Part shown: positions 18,882 to 27,657 of the stretch, piece after piece
Position numbering within the stretch: position 1 is the stretch's first letter
How the letters are laid out: every line of letters begins with the position of its first letter
Source of the DNA: Phytophthora sp. 'mugwort'
Taxonomy: Eukaryota > Oomycota > Peronosporomycetes > Peronosporales > Peronosporaceae
NCBI GenBank assembly: GCA_033558025.1
Contig: JAUCEF010000050.1
Coordinates: 1 to 35,333, forward strand
DNA length: 35,333 bases
Reading direction: 5' to 3'
Notes under the pieces: generated by a model
Told to the model about the DNA's origin: nothing
Seen by the model: the letters and a program-made list of their open reading frames with translations, nothing else
Database searches by the model: none
Program-made: the position numbers and the translations under genes

Positions 18882-19796
18882 ATGAAAAATTATTATTATA
18901 TTAATAAAAAAAATTTACAAATAGAAACTACAACAAATGATTCTAATATCGATAAATTTCAAAATGATTTAAAAATTTTAAAAGAAATTAGTAATAATAT
19001 ACAAAATACACAAAAACATCCTTATCATTTAGTAGATCCAAGTCCTTGGCCTTTTATAATTTCTTTTGGACTTTTTTTTTTAACTTTTGGTGGTGCTATG
19101 TATTTTCATGGTTATATTGGCAGTAATTTCTTAATTTTAACAGGATTTTTAATGATTATTTTAACAATGTATACTTGGTTTCGTGATATAGTTAGAGAAG
19201 CTGTATATGAAGGTCAACATACTAAACAAGTACAATTAGGTTTAAGAAATGGTATGCTTTTATTTATTTTTAGTGAATTACTATTTTTTGTTAGTTTTTT
19301 TTGGGCTTTTTTTCATTCAGCTTTAGCACCAACACCTGAAATTGGATCTTTATGGCCACCATTAGGTATTGAAACTGTTAATGCTTGGGGTATTCCTTTA
19401 TTAAATACTGTAATATTATTATCATCTGGGGCAACTATTACTTGGGCACACCATTCAATAGTTTTTGGTGATAGAAAAAATGCTATTTTAAGTTTAATTA
19501 TTACAATTTTATTAGCTTTTTTTTTTACTTTAATTCAAGCCTATGAATATATTGAAAGTACTTTTTCAATTTCTGATAGTATTTATGGTACAACTTTTTT
19601 TTTATTAACAGGTTTTCATGGTATTCACGTTATTGTAGGTACTATTTTTATTATAGTAAGTACTATTAGATTAATTAATCATCATTTTACAAAACAACAT
19701 CATTTCGGTTTTGAAGCTGCAGCTTGGTATTGGCATTTTGTAGATGTTGTTTGGTTATTTTTATTTGTAGCAGTTTACTGGTGGGGAGGTAATTAA
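18882..19796 (+). CDS. cox3: Cytochrome c oxidase subunit 3 with N-terminal extension
   Basis: A 304-residue protein. From HPYHLVDPSPWPF (about residue 46 on) it is a typical seven-helix Cox3 with TWFRDIVREAVYEGQHT, SELLFFVSFFWAFFHSALAPTPEIG, TGFHGIHVIVGT and a C-terminal YWHFVDVVWLFLFVAVYWWG. Family members usually begin within about ten residues of that HPYH motif. Here roughly 40 extra hydrophilic residues precede it, and the initiating Met is the only ATG before the motif. The extension could be real or the true start could be non-ATG. Confidence 0.97.
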   Translation: MKNYYYINKKNLQIETTTNDSNIDKFQNDLKILKEISNNIQNTQKHPYHLVDPSPWPFIISFGLFFLTFGGAMYFHGYIGSNFLILTGFLMIILTMYTWFRDIVREAVYEGQHTKQVQLGLRNGMLLFIFSELLFFVSFFWAFFHSALAPTPEIGSLWPPLGIETVNAWGIPLLNTVILLSSGATITWAHHSIVFGDRKNAILSLIITILLAFFFTLIQAYEYIESTFSISDSIYGTTFFLLTGFHGIHVIVGTIFIIVSTIRLINHHFTKQHHFGFEAAAWYWHFVDVVWLFLFVAVYWWGGN

Positions 19797-19820
19797 TTTA
19801 TTAAAAAATTAATAATTTTT

Positions 19821-20540
19821 ATGGTTAGTCCTTTAGAACAATTTGAAATTTTACCTATTTTTCAAATACCTTTTGTATTTACTAATGCTTCTTTAATTTT
19901 AGTAATAGGTTTAGTTTATTTATATATATTTACATGTATAAAAACTAAATTTATTCCAACACGTTTTCAACAAATTTTTGAAATGATTTTTAATATTACA
20001 ATTGAATTAACTTATTCTAGTATAGGAAAAGCTGGTAAATATTTTGTTTCATTAATTTTTGTTGTTTTTTTTTTTATTTTATTATGTAATTTAATAGGAA
20101 TGATTCCATACAGTTTTACTATAACAAGTCATTTAATTATTACGTTTACTTTAGCATTAACAATTTATTTAGGTTTTAATTTAATTGGAATTAAAAAACA
20201 TAAATTTAATTTTTTAAATTTATTATTACCTAGTGGTGCAAGTATAGCATTAGTTCCCATCTTAGTACCTATTGAATTAGTTTCATACATTTTTCGTGTA
20301 ATTAGTTTACCTGTACGATTATTTGCAAATATGATGGCTGGACATACTTTATTAAAAGTAATTGCAGGTTTTGCTTGGGCTATGTTAAATGTAAATAGTT
20401 TTATTTTTATGGCACATTTTATTCCATTAATAATTATTGTATTATTGGTTGGTTTAGAAATTGCTGTAGCTTTAATTCAGGCATATGTGTTTACGATTTT
20501 AACGTGTATGTATATAAATGATGCTTTAAATTTACATTAA
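19821..20540 (+). CDS. atp6: ATP synthase F0 subunit a
   Basis: A 239-residue membrane subunit carrying the proton half-channels. The essential Arg is in SLPVRLFANMMAGHTLL at about 158-174, followed by a C-terminal GLEIAVALIQAYVFTILTCMYI helix. The N-terminus begins MVSPLEQFEI, as in many protist Atp6. It is 24 bases after cox3. Confidence 0.98.
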   Translation: MVSPLEQFEILPIFQIPFVFTNASLILVIGLVYLYIFTCIKTKFIPTRFQQIFEMIFNITIELTYSSIGKAGKYFVSLIFVVFFFILLCNLIGMIPYSFTITSHLIITFTLALTIYLGFNLIGIKKHKFNFLNLLLPSGASIALVPILVPIELVSYIFRVISLPVRLFANMMAGHTLLKVIAGFAWAMLNVNSFIFMAHFIPLIIIVLLVGLEIAVALIQAYVFTILTCMYINDALNLH

Positions 20541-20576
20541 TAAAATATACAAAAATAAGATATAATATTTTATATT

Positions 20577-20650
20577 GGAAAAATAGCTCAGTTGGTTAGA
20601 GTGGTAGCTTGTCACGCTATAAGTCGCGGGTTCAAGTCCCGTTTTTTCCG
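20577..20650 (+). tRNA. trnD(guc): tRNA-Asp (GTC anticodon)
   Basis: Acceptor GGAAAAA pairs with TTTTTCC and is followed by discriminator G. The loop TTGTCAC gives GTC, and the T-arm is GCGGGTTCAAGTCCCGT. Confidence 0.94.
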
Positions 20651-20684
20651 TTTAAATTTATTATATTTAAAAAAATTTATAAAT

Positions 20685-21038
20685 ATGTTATTAAATTATT
20701 CAAATATTTTTATATTCTTAATATTAAGTTTATTTTTATCAATTTTAATTTTCATTTTATCTTTTAGTTTAATTAAACAAAAAGATGATTTAGAAAAGTT
20801 AACAGCCTATGAATGTGGATTTAATCCTTATGATGATGCTAGAAAAATTTTTGATGTAAAATTTTATTTAGTAGCTATCCTTTTTATTATTTTTGATTTA
20901 GAAGCTGTTTTTATTTTTCCTTGGGTTTTAACTTTAAGTTCAAATTTTTCATGGGGATTTTGGACTATGATTGAATTTTTAGTTGAATTAGTTATAGGTT
21001 TTATTTATATTTGGTGTAGTGATGCTTTAGAATGGTAA
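20685..21038 (+). CDS. nad3: NADH dehydrogenase subunit 3
   Basis: A 117-residue subunit with the conserved loop TAYECGFNPYDDARKIFDVKF (the active/deactive-switch Cys of complex I) at about 40-60 and LFIIFDLEAVFIFPW at about 66-80. The frame is open upstream into trnD, so the ATG at 20685 is taken as the start. Length is normal. Confidence 0.97.
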   Translation: MLLNYSNIFIFLILSLFLSILIFILSFSLIKQKDDLEKLTAYECGFNPYDDARKIFDVKFYLVAILFIIFDLEAVFIFPWVLTLSSNFSWGFWTMIEFLVELVIGFIYIWCSDALEW

Positions 21039-21228
21039 ATTATTTAAAAATATAAAAAAATTTATTGTTATTAAATTAAAAAAATTTTTATAAAATTATT
21101 TTAACTATATTAATTTTAATATAATTTTTTTTAATAAAATTATATTTTAATTTAAAATTAGTTAAAGTATATAATAATATTATATATAATTTAAAATTTT
21201 TTATATAATTAAATATTCTAAAAAAGTT

Positions 21229-21240
21229 TATTCTTTAAGA
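21229..21240 (+). promoter_or_regulatory. Exact TATTCTTTAAGA motif upstream of atp9
   Basis: The third perfect copy in the window, 37 bases before the atp9 ATG at the end of a 238-bp A+T-only spacer, and followed by an A-run as at cox2. Confidence 0.5.
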
Positions 21241-21252
21241 TATTTTAAATAA

Positions 21253-21504
<252 letters not shown>

Positions 21505-21523
21505 TTAAAATTAAATCCTGAAA

Positions 21524-21589
21524 AATATGATAAAAATTAATTTTTATCGTATTTTATGTTATATATATACTAATACTGGTTATAGTATT
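21524..21589. terminator. Two hairpins 3' of atp9
   Basis: First, a 20-bp perfect palindrome (21529-21548, half GATAAAAATT), extendable to 21524-21553. Second, a six-bp stem AATACT/AGTATT with a six-base loop at 21572-21589. They begin 20 bases after the atp9 stop and may form the 3' end of its transcript. Confidence 0.45.
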
Positions 21590-21667
21590 TATTTTAGAAA
21601 AAAAATTATTTATTTTTTTAATATATAAATATTTATAATTATAAATATTTATAATTATTTTTTATTT

Positions 21668-22234
21668 ATGAAAGTATTAAAAAAATTTAGTCAATATTTA
21701 TTACAGATTTTACCAATAATAAATTATACTTTATATAAAAATGAATTATGTATAAATATTTCTACAAAAAATTTAATTCCTATTTTATTTTTTTTAAAAA
21801 ATCATACAAATACTCAATTTAAAGTATTATCAGAAATTTGTGTTATAGATTATATTAATAAAAAAAAACGTTTTGAAATAATTTATAATTTATTAAGTAT
21901 TCGTTTTAATAGTCGTTTAAAAATTAAAATAATAATTAATGAATTACAACCGGTAGATTCAATTATAAAAATATATCAATCAGCCAATTGGTGTGAAAGA
22001 GAAGTTTGGGATATGTTTGGTATTTTTTTTTTATACCATCCCGATTTAAGACGGATTTTAACAGATTATGGTTTTGAAGGACATCCTTTACGTAAAGATT
22101 TCCCTTTAAGTGGTTTTTTAGAAATTTTTTATAATGAATTAAAAAAACGTGTTGTTTATGAACCCATTAATTTATCACAACAATACCGATTATTTGAATT
22201 TAATAATCCTTGGAATAATAAAATAAATATGTAA
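21668..22234 (+). CDS. nad9: NADH dehydrogenase subunit 9 (30 kDa)
   Basis: A 188-residue peripheral-arm subunit. It has the signature SANWCEREVWDMFGIFF (about 106-122) followed by HPDLRRILTDYGFEGHPLRKDFPLSG (about 124-149), and ends with YRLFEFNNPW. The N-terminal half is diverged. A 30-bp A/T palindrome (21623-21652) lies just upstream in the spacer. Confidence 0.97.
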   Translation: MKVLKKFSQYLLQILPIINYTLYKNELCINISTKNLIPILFFLKNHTNTQFKVLSEICVIDYINKKKRFEIIYNLLSIRFNSRLKIKIIINELQPVDSIIKIYQSANWCEREVWDMFGIFFLYHPDLRRILTDYGFEGHPLRKDFPLSGFLEIFYNELKKRVVYEPINLSQQYRLFEFNNPWNNKINM

Positions 22235-22281
22235 TATTTTATTAATTATTTTTGCTTTTAGGTAATTTTTCATTTCATATT

Positions 22282-23455
22282 ATGAGATGGAATAAAAAAT
22301 CATTATTTGCGATTCTTAATAATCATTTAATAGATTATCCTACACCTATTAATTTAAATTATTTTTTTGGATTCGGTTCGTTAGCTGGTATTATGTTAGT
22401 AATACAAATTTTAACAGGTATTTTTTTAGCAATGCATTATACTCCACATATTGATTTAGCTTTTAATAGTGTTGAACATATTATGAGAGATGTAAATAAT
22501 GGTTGGTTAATTAGATATACACATGCAAATGGAGCATCTTTTTTTTTTATTGTTGTATATATTCATATTTTTCGTGGTTTATATTATGGTTCTTATATCA
22601 CACCAAGAGAAGCTATATGGTCTTCTGGTGTAATTATTTTTATTTTAATGATGGCTACAGCTTTTATGGGTTATGTTTTACCTTGGGGACAAATGAGTTT
22701 TTGGGGTGCAACTGTTATTACTAATTTATTTTCTGCAATACCCTTAATAGGAAAAGATATTGTTGATTGGCTTTGGGGCGGATTTGCTGTTGATAATCCA
22801 ACATTAAATCGTTTTTTTAGTTTACATTTTACATTACCTTTTATAATTGTGGGTGCCGTATTGATACATTTAATTTTATTACATGAAGTTGGTTCAAATA
22901 ATCCTTTAGGTATTACATTAAAAAATGAAAATATACCTTTTTATCCATATTTTTATACTAAAGATTTATTTGGATTAATGATCTTATTTTTGATTTTCTT
23001 TATTTTTATTTTTTTTTATCCTAATACATTAGGTCATCCCGATAATTATATTGAAGCAAATCCAATGAAAACACCTTTACATATCGTACCAGAATGGTAT
23101 TTTTTACCGTTTTATGCAATTTTAAGATCTATTCCTAATAAAATTGGCGGTGTTATAGCTATGTTTGGTTCATTACTTATTTTATTAACAATACCTTTTA
23201 CAAATTCATCTGAAATTAGAAGTACAGCTTTTAGACCTATATTTAAAATTTGTTATTGGTTATTAGTTATAGCTTTTTTATTATTAGGTTGGGTTGGACA
23301 ATGTCCAGTTGAATATCCTTATACTGAAATTGGTATTATAAGTATGATTTATTATTTTTTTTTTTTTTATAATTATACCATTTTTAGGTAAATTAGAAAC
23401 TTATTTAGTACGTTATAATATTAATAAAAAATCTTTAATAAATAAAAATAAATAA
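22282..23455 (+). CDS. cob: Cytochrome b, with a single-base frame break near the 3' end
   Basis: Complex III core subunit, about 390 residues if the break is bridged. The Q-site PEWYF motif and heme-ligand His pairs are visible (HIMRDVNNG region, [31 protein letters not shown]). The original frame stops at 23391 after a Phe-rich tail. The adjacent frame, entered within the 14-T run at 23355-23368, continues as [15 protein letters not shown] and ends at 23455, which matches the family C-terminus (IPxLGK-x-E). One T too many in the run is the simplest explanation. ATG at 22282 (MRWNKKS) is preferred over a TTG 30 bases upstream. Confidence 0.95.
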
Positions 23456-23462
23456 TTTAAAT

Positions 23463-25034
23463 TGTATTCATTGTACACGTTGTGTACGTTTTGCTAATGA
23501 AATTTGTGGAATTGACGGTTTAGGTACAACAGGTCGTGGTAATAAAACTGAAATTAATTTTTATTCTTCAAATATTTTTAAATCCGAATTTTCTGGTAAT
23601 TTAGTAGATTTATGTCCTGTTGGTGCATTAACTTCTAAACCCTATACTTTTAAAGCACGTTCTTGGGAATTAAAAAAAAAAGAGGGTATTGCTATTTTAG
23701 ATAGTATTGGTTCAAATATTAAAATTGATATTTTTAATAATGAAATTATACGTATTTTACCTAAAACTAATTTTAATATTAATAAAGAATGGATATCAGA
23801 TAAAACAAGATATTTTTTTGATAGTTTAAAATATCAACGATTAAAATATCCATTATTAAAAGATAATCAAAACAATTTTCATAGGATTTCTTGGTTAGAT
23901 GCTCTAAATATTATTAATAAAAAATTGATAATTACAGATAGTTTTAATGCTAAAAGTATTATTGGTGATTTAACTGATTTAGAATCTCTTTTTTTATTAA
24001 AAAAAAATTTAAATAAATTAGGAATTTCAAATGTAAATTATGAACAATTTTTAAAAAATCGACAAATTAAGATAAATTCTGATTTAGCTTCAAATTTTTT
24101 ATTTAATAATACTTTAAAATCTATTGAAGAATCTGATGTTTGTTTAATAATTGGTAGTGATATTCGTCAAGAAGGTTCTATTTTAAATATTCATTTAATT
24201 AATCGTTTAAAAAAAGGAAATTTTAAAATAGCATATATCGGTAATAAAATTAATTTTACTTATCCAGTAAAACATTTAGGATTAACTTTTAAAACTTTAA
24301 TAAATATTATTTTAGGAAAACATGTATTTTGTAAACAATTAAAAAAAGCAAAAAAACCTTTAATTATTATAGGTAGTAATATTTTAAATCAAAAAAATGG
24401 TTTTTTTTTATTATCAAAATTAAAAAATTTATCATTTATTAACCATAATATTAATTTCTTTAATTTTCAAACTTCTTTAATTAATTTTTTTGAAATTACT
24501 TTTCCAAAATCATTAAATATGTTAAATAATTCAAAATTATATTATTTATTTAATACAAATTTACAAAATAAATTAAAAATAACTAAAAATAGTTTTGTTA
24601 TTTATCAAGGACATCATTTTACTAAAGATGCTCAAAATTCAAATCTAATTTTACCTGGATTAACTTTTTTAGAAAAAAATGGAATGTATATTAATTTAGA
24701 AGGTTTTATTCAAAAAAATGAACAAATTTTAAATGTAAATATAGAACAACGTAAAGATTCTATAATTTATAGAAATCTTTATAAATTTTTATTAAATAAA
24801 AATCAATCTAAATCAGAAGCTTTTTTAAAAATTAAAGATATTTTACCTTATTTATTAAAAAAAAAAATAAAAATTATTTATAATTTTAGTTTTAATAAAA
24901 AATTTTTAAAAATTAATATTAATTTTTTAGATTCATTAATTAAAAATAATTATTATACAAATATATTAGAACAATATTCAAAAATATTGATTAATTCTAA
25001 TAAAATTTTCAAAAATCAATCAAAATTATTATGA
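23463..25034 (+). pseudogene. nad11: Truncated second copy of nad11 (starts at codon 146)
   Basis: Lies in the left arm of the inverted repeat. It begins abruptly, eight bases after the cob stop, with the codon for Cys146 of full-length Nad11. It therefore lacks the 2Fe-2S domain and the His/Cys cluster segment, as well as the start codon. From there it is one open frame of 523 residues with [16 protein letters not shown] and the molybdopterin-like domain, ending in a TGA that overlaps the nad1 ATG (ATGA). It is intact where the right-hand copy has two frame breaks. It cannot make a functional subunit alone unless the missing part is supplied, so it is called a pseudogene; it may still serve as leader for nad1. 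Confidence 0.85.
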
Positions 25035-26011
25035 TATACACAATTTTAAAATTTTTAATTTTCATATTACCTTTATTAATTGCTGTGGCTTATTTTACTT
25101 TAGTTGAACGTAAAATATTAGCTTCTATTCAAAGAAGAAGAGGACCTAATGTTGTAGGTACTTTTGGATTATTACAACCATTAGCTGATGGTCTTAAATT
25201 ATTCGTAAAAGAAACAATTTTACCAAGTAATGCTGATGTAATTTTATTTATATTTGCACCTATTTTAGCTTTTTTTTTAAGTCTATTAAGTTGGACAATA
25301 ATACCTTTAGGTTTTGGTATGTTTTTTACTGAATTAAATATTGGTATTTTATATTTAATAGCAATTTCATCTTTAGGTGTATACGGTGTTATTATAGGTG
25401 GTTGGTCAAGTAATTCTAAATATTCGTTTTTAGGGGCTTTAAGATCAACAGCACAAATGATTTCATATGAATTAACTATTGGGTTTTCAATTCTTTCAGT
25501 AATTGTTTGTGCAAAATCTTTAAATTTAATTTCTATTATTTGGGCACAAAAAACGGTATGGTATTGTTTTCCTCTTTTTCCTATTTTTATAATTTTTTTT
25601 ATATCTTGTTTAGCAGAAACAAATCGACATCCCTTTGATTTACCTGAAGCTGAAGCTGAATTAGTTTCAGGTTATAATGTAGAATATTCTGCAATGGGTT
25701 TTGCATTATTTTTTTTAGGTGAATATGCTAATATGTTATTAATGAGTAGTTTAACTACGATTTTATTTTTAGGTGGTTGGTTAGCACCTTTCCCTTTTAG
25801 TATAAATTGTATTAATTTTTTACCCGGATCTTTTTGGTTTAGTATTAAAATTTGTTTTTTTGTTGTTTTATTTGTAGTTGCTCGAGCTATTTTACCTCGA
25901 TATCGTTATGACCAATTAATGCGTTTAGGTTGGAAAGTATTTCTACCTTTTTCATTATCCTGGTTTTTATATACTGCAAGTATTTTAATAAGTTTTAATT
26001 GGTTAATTTAA
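25031..26011 (+). CDS. nad1: NADH dehydrogenase subunit 1 (left copy)
   Basis: A 326-residue membrane-arm subunit forming the quinone channel. It has [22 protein letters not shown] at about 18-39, [43 protein letters not shown] (about 197-223) and [15 protein letters not shown] near the end. Its ATG overlaps the nad11 TGA by four bases. Identical in sequence to the right-hand copy. Confidence 0.98.
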   Translation: MIYTILKFLIFILPLLIAVAYFTLVERKILASIQRRRGPNVVGTFGLLQPLADGLKLFVKETILPSNADVILFIFAPILAFFLSLLSWTIIPLGFGMFFTELNIGILYLIAISSLGVYGVIIGGWSSNSKYSFLGALRSTAQMISYELTIGFSILSVIVCAKSLNLISIIWAQKTVWYCFPLFPIFIIFFISCLAETNRHPFDLPEAEAELVSGYNVEYSAMGFALFFLGEYANMLLMSSLTTILFLGGWLAPFPFSINCINFLPGSFWFSIKICFFVVLFVVARAILPRYRYDQLMRLGWKVFLPFSLSWFLYTASILISFNWLI

Positions 26012-26013
26012 TT

Positions 26014-26316
26014 ATGAATATTTTAAATCATTTTATTTTTACTTTTTTTTTATTCTGTCTTGGATTATTTGGTATAATTTTAAATAGACAGAATATTATT
26101 ATTATTTTAATGTCTATTGAATTATTATTATTATCAATTAATTTAAATTTTATTTATTTTGCAGTTTTAATTGATGATATAATAGGACAAGTTTTTTCTT
26201 TATTAATTTTAACAGTAGCTGCAGCAGAATCAGCTATTGGATTAGCTATTATGATTATTTTCTTTAAATTATATGGAGATATTTCAATTTATAAAATAAA
26301 TTTATTATCATTATAA
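26014..26316 (+). CDS. nad4L: NADH dehydrogenase subunit 4L (left copy)
   Basis: A 100-residue three-helix complex I subunit with GIILNRQNIIIILMSIELLLLSINLNF at about 20-46 and VAAAESAIGLAIMII at about 70-84 (conserved Glu residues). The ATG at 26014 is two bases after nad1. The last 54 bases of its 3' region (26255-26308) are directly repeated at 26322-26375. Confidence 0.97.
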   Translation: MNILNHFIFTFFLFCLGLFGIILNRQNIIIILMSIELLLLSINLNFIYFAVLIDDIIGQVFSLLILTVAAAESAIGLAIMIIFFKLYGDISIYKINLLSL

Positions 26317-26375
26317 TAAATTTATTTTCTTTAAATTATATGGAGATATTTCAATTTATAAAATAAATTTATTAT
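26255..26375 (+). repeat. 54-bp direct repeat of the nad4L 3' end at the centre of the inverted repeat
   Basis: Bases 26255-26308 (end of nad4L) recur exactly at 26322-26375, 67 bases downstream. The second copy spans the symmetry centre (about 26344) and supplies the 31-bp unpaired spacer (26329-26359). The inverted nad4L in the right arm provides a third occurrence in the opposite sense. The arrangement reads like slippage followed by strand switching. Confidence 0.93.
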
Positions 26376-26674
26376 AATGATAATAAATTTATTTTATAAA
26401 TTGAAATATCTCCATATAATTTAAAGAAAATAATCATAATAGCTAATCCAATAGCTGATTCTGCTGCAGCTACTGTTAAAATTAATAAAGAAAAAACTTG
26501 TCCTATTATATCATCAATTAAAACTGCAAAATAAATAAAATTTAAATTAATTGATAATAATAATAATTCAATAGACATTAAAATAATAATAATATTCTGT
26601 CTATTTAAAATTATACCAAATAATCCAAGACAGAATAAAAAAAAAGTAAAAATAAAATGATTTAAAATATTCAT
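26372..26674 (-). CDS. nad4L: NADH dehydrogenase subunit 4L (right copy)
   Basis: Same 100-residue protein as the left copy, on the minus strand within the right arm. The two nad4L stop codons face each other across 55 bases. Confidence 0.97.
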   Translation of the reverse strand: MNILNHFIFTFFLFCLGLFGIILNRQNIIIILMSIELLLLSINLNFIYFAVLIDDIIGQVFSLLILTVAAAESAIGLAIMIIFFKLYGDISIYKINLLSL

Positions 26675-26676
26675 AA

Positions 26677-27657
26677 TTAAATTAACCAATTAAAACTTAT
26701 TAAAATACTTGCAGTATATAAAAACCAGGATAATGAAAAAGGTAGAAATACTTTCCAACCTAAACGCATTAATTGGTCATAACGATATCGAGGTAAAATA
26801 GCTCGAGCAACTACAAATAAAACAACAAAAAAACAAATTTTAATACTAAACCAAAAAGATCCGGGTAAAAAATTAATACAATTTATACTAAAAGGGAAAG
26901 GTGCTAACCAACCACCTAAAAATAAAATCGTAGTTAAACTACTCATTAATAACATATTAGCATATTCACCTAAAAAAAATAATGCAAAACCCATTGCAGA
27001 ATATTCTACATTATAACCTGAAACTAATTCAGCTTCAGCTTCAGGTAAATCAAAGGGATGTCGATTTGTTTCTGCTAAACAAGATATAAAAAAAATTATA
27101 AAAATAGGAAAAAGAGGAAAACAATACCATACCGTTTTTTGTGCCCAAATAATAGAAATTAAATTTAAAGATTTTGCACAAACAATTACTGAAAGAATTG
27201 AAAACCCAATAGTTAATTCATATGAAATCATTTGTGCTGTTGATCTTAAAGCCCCTAAAAACGAATATTTAGAATTACTTGACCAACCACCTATAATAAC
27301 ACCGTATACACCTAAAGATGAAATTGCTATTAAATATAAAATACCAATATTTAATTCAGTAAAAAACATACCAAAACCTAAAGGTATTATTGTCCAACTT
27401 AATAGACTTAAAAAAAAAGCTAAAATAGGTGCAAATATAAATAAAATTACATCAGCATTACTTGGTAAAATTGTTTCTTTTACGAATAATTTAAGACCAT
27501 CAGCTAATGGTTGTAATAATCCAAAAGTACCTACAACATTAGGTCCTCTTCTTCTTTGAATAGAAGCTAATATTTTACGTTCAACTAAAGTAAAATAAGC
27601 CACAGCAATTAATAAAGGTAATATGAAAATTAAAAATTTTAAAATTGTGTATATCAT
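26677..27657 (-). CDS. nad1: NADH dehydrogenase subunit 1 (right copy)
   Basis: Same 326-residue protein as the left copy. Here the upstream gene is the complete nad11 and the ATGA overlap (27654-27657) is retained, so this is the copy embedded in a normal nad11-nad1-nad4L unit. Confidence 0.97.
   Translation of the reverse strand: MIYTILKFLIFILPLLIAVAYFTLVERKILASIQRRRGPNVVGTFGLLQPLADGLKLFVKETILPSNADVILFIFAPILAFFLSLLSWTIIPLGFGMFFTELNIGILYLIAISSLGVYGVIIGGWSSNSKYSFLGALRSTAQMISYELTIGFSILSVIVCAKSLNLISIIWAQKTVWYCFPLFPIFIIFFISCLAETNRHPFDLPEAEAELVSGYNVEYSAMGFALFFLGEYANMLLMSSLTTILFLGGWLAPFPFSINCINFLPGSFWFSIKICFFVVLFVVARAILPRYRYDQLMRLGWKVFLPFSLSWFLYTASILISFNWLI

Larger units (their letters stand above)
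23463..26328. repeat. Left arm of a 2.87-kb inverted repeat
   Basis: Bases 23463-26328 are the reverse complement of 26360-29223, apart from two one-base homopolymer differences (a T run near 23989 and an A run near 24053, each one longer here). It carries truncated nad11, nad1 and nad4L. The outer boundary is sharp: left of 23463 is the cob spacer, while right of 29223 the real nad11 continues. Confidence 0.93.

Noticed and set aside
20592..20684. Upstream extension of nad3 into trnD
   Set aside because: The extra residues translate the tRNA; the family start is at 20685.
21623..21652. 30-bp perfect palindrome before nad9 as an origin
   Set aside because: A/T only; such palindromes are frequent in spacers of this composition and nothing else supports an origin there.
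23355..23368. Programmed frameshifting in cob
   Set aside because: The shift sits in a 14-T run, many other genes here have similar homopolymer breaks, and the repeat arms show such runs are unreliable.
25032..25034. UGA reassigned to Trp (table 4)
   Set aside because: nad11 ends at TGA in the ATGA overlap with nad1, Trp codons in cox1 and cob are TGG, and the Trp tRNA anticodon is CCA.
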